Shown: positions 38,081 to 38,713 of the stretch, in pieces | Layout: the number at the start of each line of letters is the position of its first letter | Numbering within the stretch: position 1 is the first letter of the stretch | From: Geobacillus proteiniphilus | GTDB lineage: Bacteria; Bacillota; Bacilli; Bacillales; Anoxybacillaceae | DNA: 38,713 nucleotides | Assembly: GCF_001908025.1 (NCBI RefSeq) | Contig: NZ_MQMG01000038.1 | Span: 1-38,713 of the forward strand | Direction: 5' to 3' | Notes under the pieces: generated by a model | What the model saw: the letters and a program-made list of their open reading frames with translations, nothing else | What the model was told of the DNA's origin: nothing | Databases searched by the model: none | Made by a program: the position numbers and the translations under genes

Positions 38081-38713
38081 ATGAAAGAGATTATCTATCT
38101 AAATACTGAAATCATGAATTCCTTGATCGCCCAACTCGATAAGGGAGTTACAACGCATTATTCATTGGAACAGACAATACAGGAAACCAATACAGAAATG
38201 TCACAAACAACAAGAGGAAAAGCAGCTGGCTTCAATGGAACTGTCCAATCGGGTACAGGTAGCCTATTATCCAATGTGAGTTTAAGTTTCGGCGCTAATA
38301 TTTCTGGAAATGGAAATGAAACCAATGGTAGCTCCAGAGCTTTATTAGAAGGGCAACGGGATTTATTAAACAAAGCATTTCATGACTATGCTTTAAACAT
38401 ATTGCTACAACTCCTAAAAGAGAACGAGAAATTAAAAACAAACTCCTTTTCCCTTACAGAGGGTGACATTTGTCTATGGGAGACCGATTGGAAGTATTAC
38501 GATTTTGAGTTTATCAGCAGGATTGCTGACCTTGACGATGTTTTAGAAACATTAGGGATATATGTATCGGCAGATGAATATAGGAAAGCAGAAACGATTG
38601 CGCAAAAAGCTAGAAAATACCCTAAAAATCCCGAGCTTGTCAGAGCCCAACATATTATTAATCAACATCAGTCTACAATGCTTCAAAGGAACATTCTAAA
38701 ACAAATACAAGTA
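38081..38713 (+). CDS. DUF6414-like protein, 5' part (runs off the window)
   Basis: 211 codons, open to the right edge, no stop. It starts MKEIIYLNTEIMNSLIAQLD, then KGVTTHYSLEQTIQETNTEM, and an asparagine/serine-rich beta-like segment SLSFGANISGNGNETNGSSR, followed by helices (LLQLLKENEKLKTNSFSL). The MKEIIYLN(T)xxxNSLIAQLxxG start is the DUF6414 signature known to me from Firmicutes. AGAGG precedes the ATG. The role of this family is unknown; the locus behind the repressor suggests lysogenic conversion. Confidence 0.65.
   Translation, partial: MKEIIYLNTEIMNSLIAQLDKGVTTHYSLEQTIQETNTEMSQTTRGKAAGFNGTVQSGTGSLLSNVSLSFGANISGNGNETNGSSRALLEGQRDLLNKAFHDYALNILLQLLKENEKLKTNSFSLTEGDICLWETDWKYYDFEFISRIADLDDVLETLGIYVSADEYRKAETIAQKARKYPKNPELVRAQHIINQHQSTMLQRNILKQIQV

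Noticed and set aside
1-38713. CRISPR arrays, tRNA or rRNA genes, complete insertion sequences
   Set aside because: I saw no spaced direct repeats with unique spacers, no cloverleaf-like sequences and no transposase ORF in the window.

Overview
The window is the larger part of an integrated temperate myophage genome (prophage). Codon usage, strong GGAGG ribosome binding sites and PBSX/Xkd-type tail genes point to a Bacillaceae host. A thermophile of the Geobacillus/Parageobacillus group is my inference and is not proven by the sequence. Neither prophage end nor an att site is identifiable, and the last gene runs off the right edge. Almost everything is on the minus strand, so the phage programme reads from right to left.

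Right to left: (1) 38.1-35.4 kb, plus strand: a CI-type repressor and a lysogeny cassette (DEDDh exonuclease, BRCT protein, start of a DUF6414-like gene). (2) 35.4-35.25 kb: the immunity switch, with divergent promoters and five GTTAAC sites. (3) 35.2-28.3 kb: the early operon, with Cro-like and other HTH regulators, many small genes, a DnaD-like replication protein with an iteron array inside its gene, a dimeric dUTPase and a MazG-like protein. A GC-rich structured element lies near 33.0 kb. (4) 28.2-25.7 kb: a BRO-type antirepressor, an ArpU late regulator and a minimal tyrosine recombinase. (5) 25.5-24.3 kb: a cargo locus with a HEPN-like gene facing a small gene bracketed by a 16-bp inverted repeat. 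(6) 24.3-17.2 kb: HNH endonuclease, terminase, portal, protease, HK97-fold capsid and connectors. (7) 17.2-8.1 kb: contractile-tail genes (terminator, sheath, tube, frameshifted chaperone, tape measure, baseplate, fibre). (8) 8.1-5.0 kb: a diversity-generating retroelement (Avd, template-repeat region, reverse transcriptase) next to a DUF6273-type surface protein. (9) 5.0-3.4 kb: XkdX, holin and amidase. (10) 3.4-0 kb: gene fragments at a recombination junction, an HTH gene, and a TM protein / FtsK-like / replication-relaxation operon.

The genes fit a temperate life cycle: the repressor shuts an early promoter, the early operon replicates DNA and makes ArpU, and a long late operon builds and releases the virion. 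The retroelement lies in the fibre/receptor region, where diversification of a host-recognition protein would be useful. By eye its template does not match a variable region in the adjacent DUF6273 gene under the adenine-only rule, and this is the main open question of the window. Other items worth a second look are a canonical -1 frameshift signal, an intrinsic-terminator structure inside a tail gene, the putative origin repeats, the structured element at 33.0 kb, and the lysogeny cassette.
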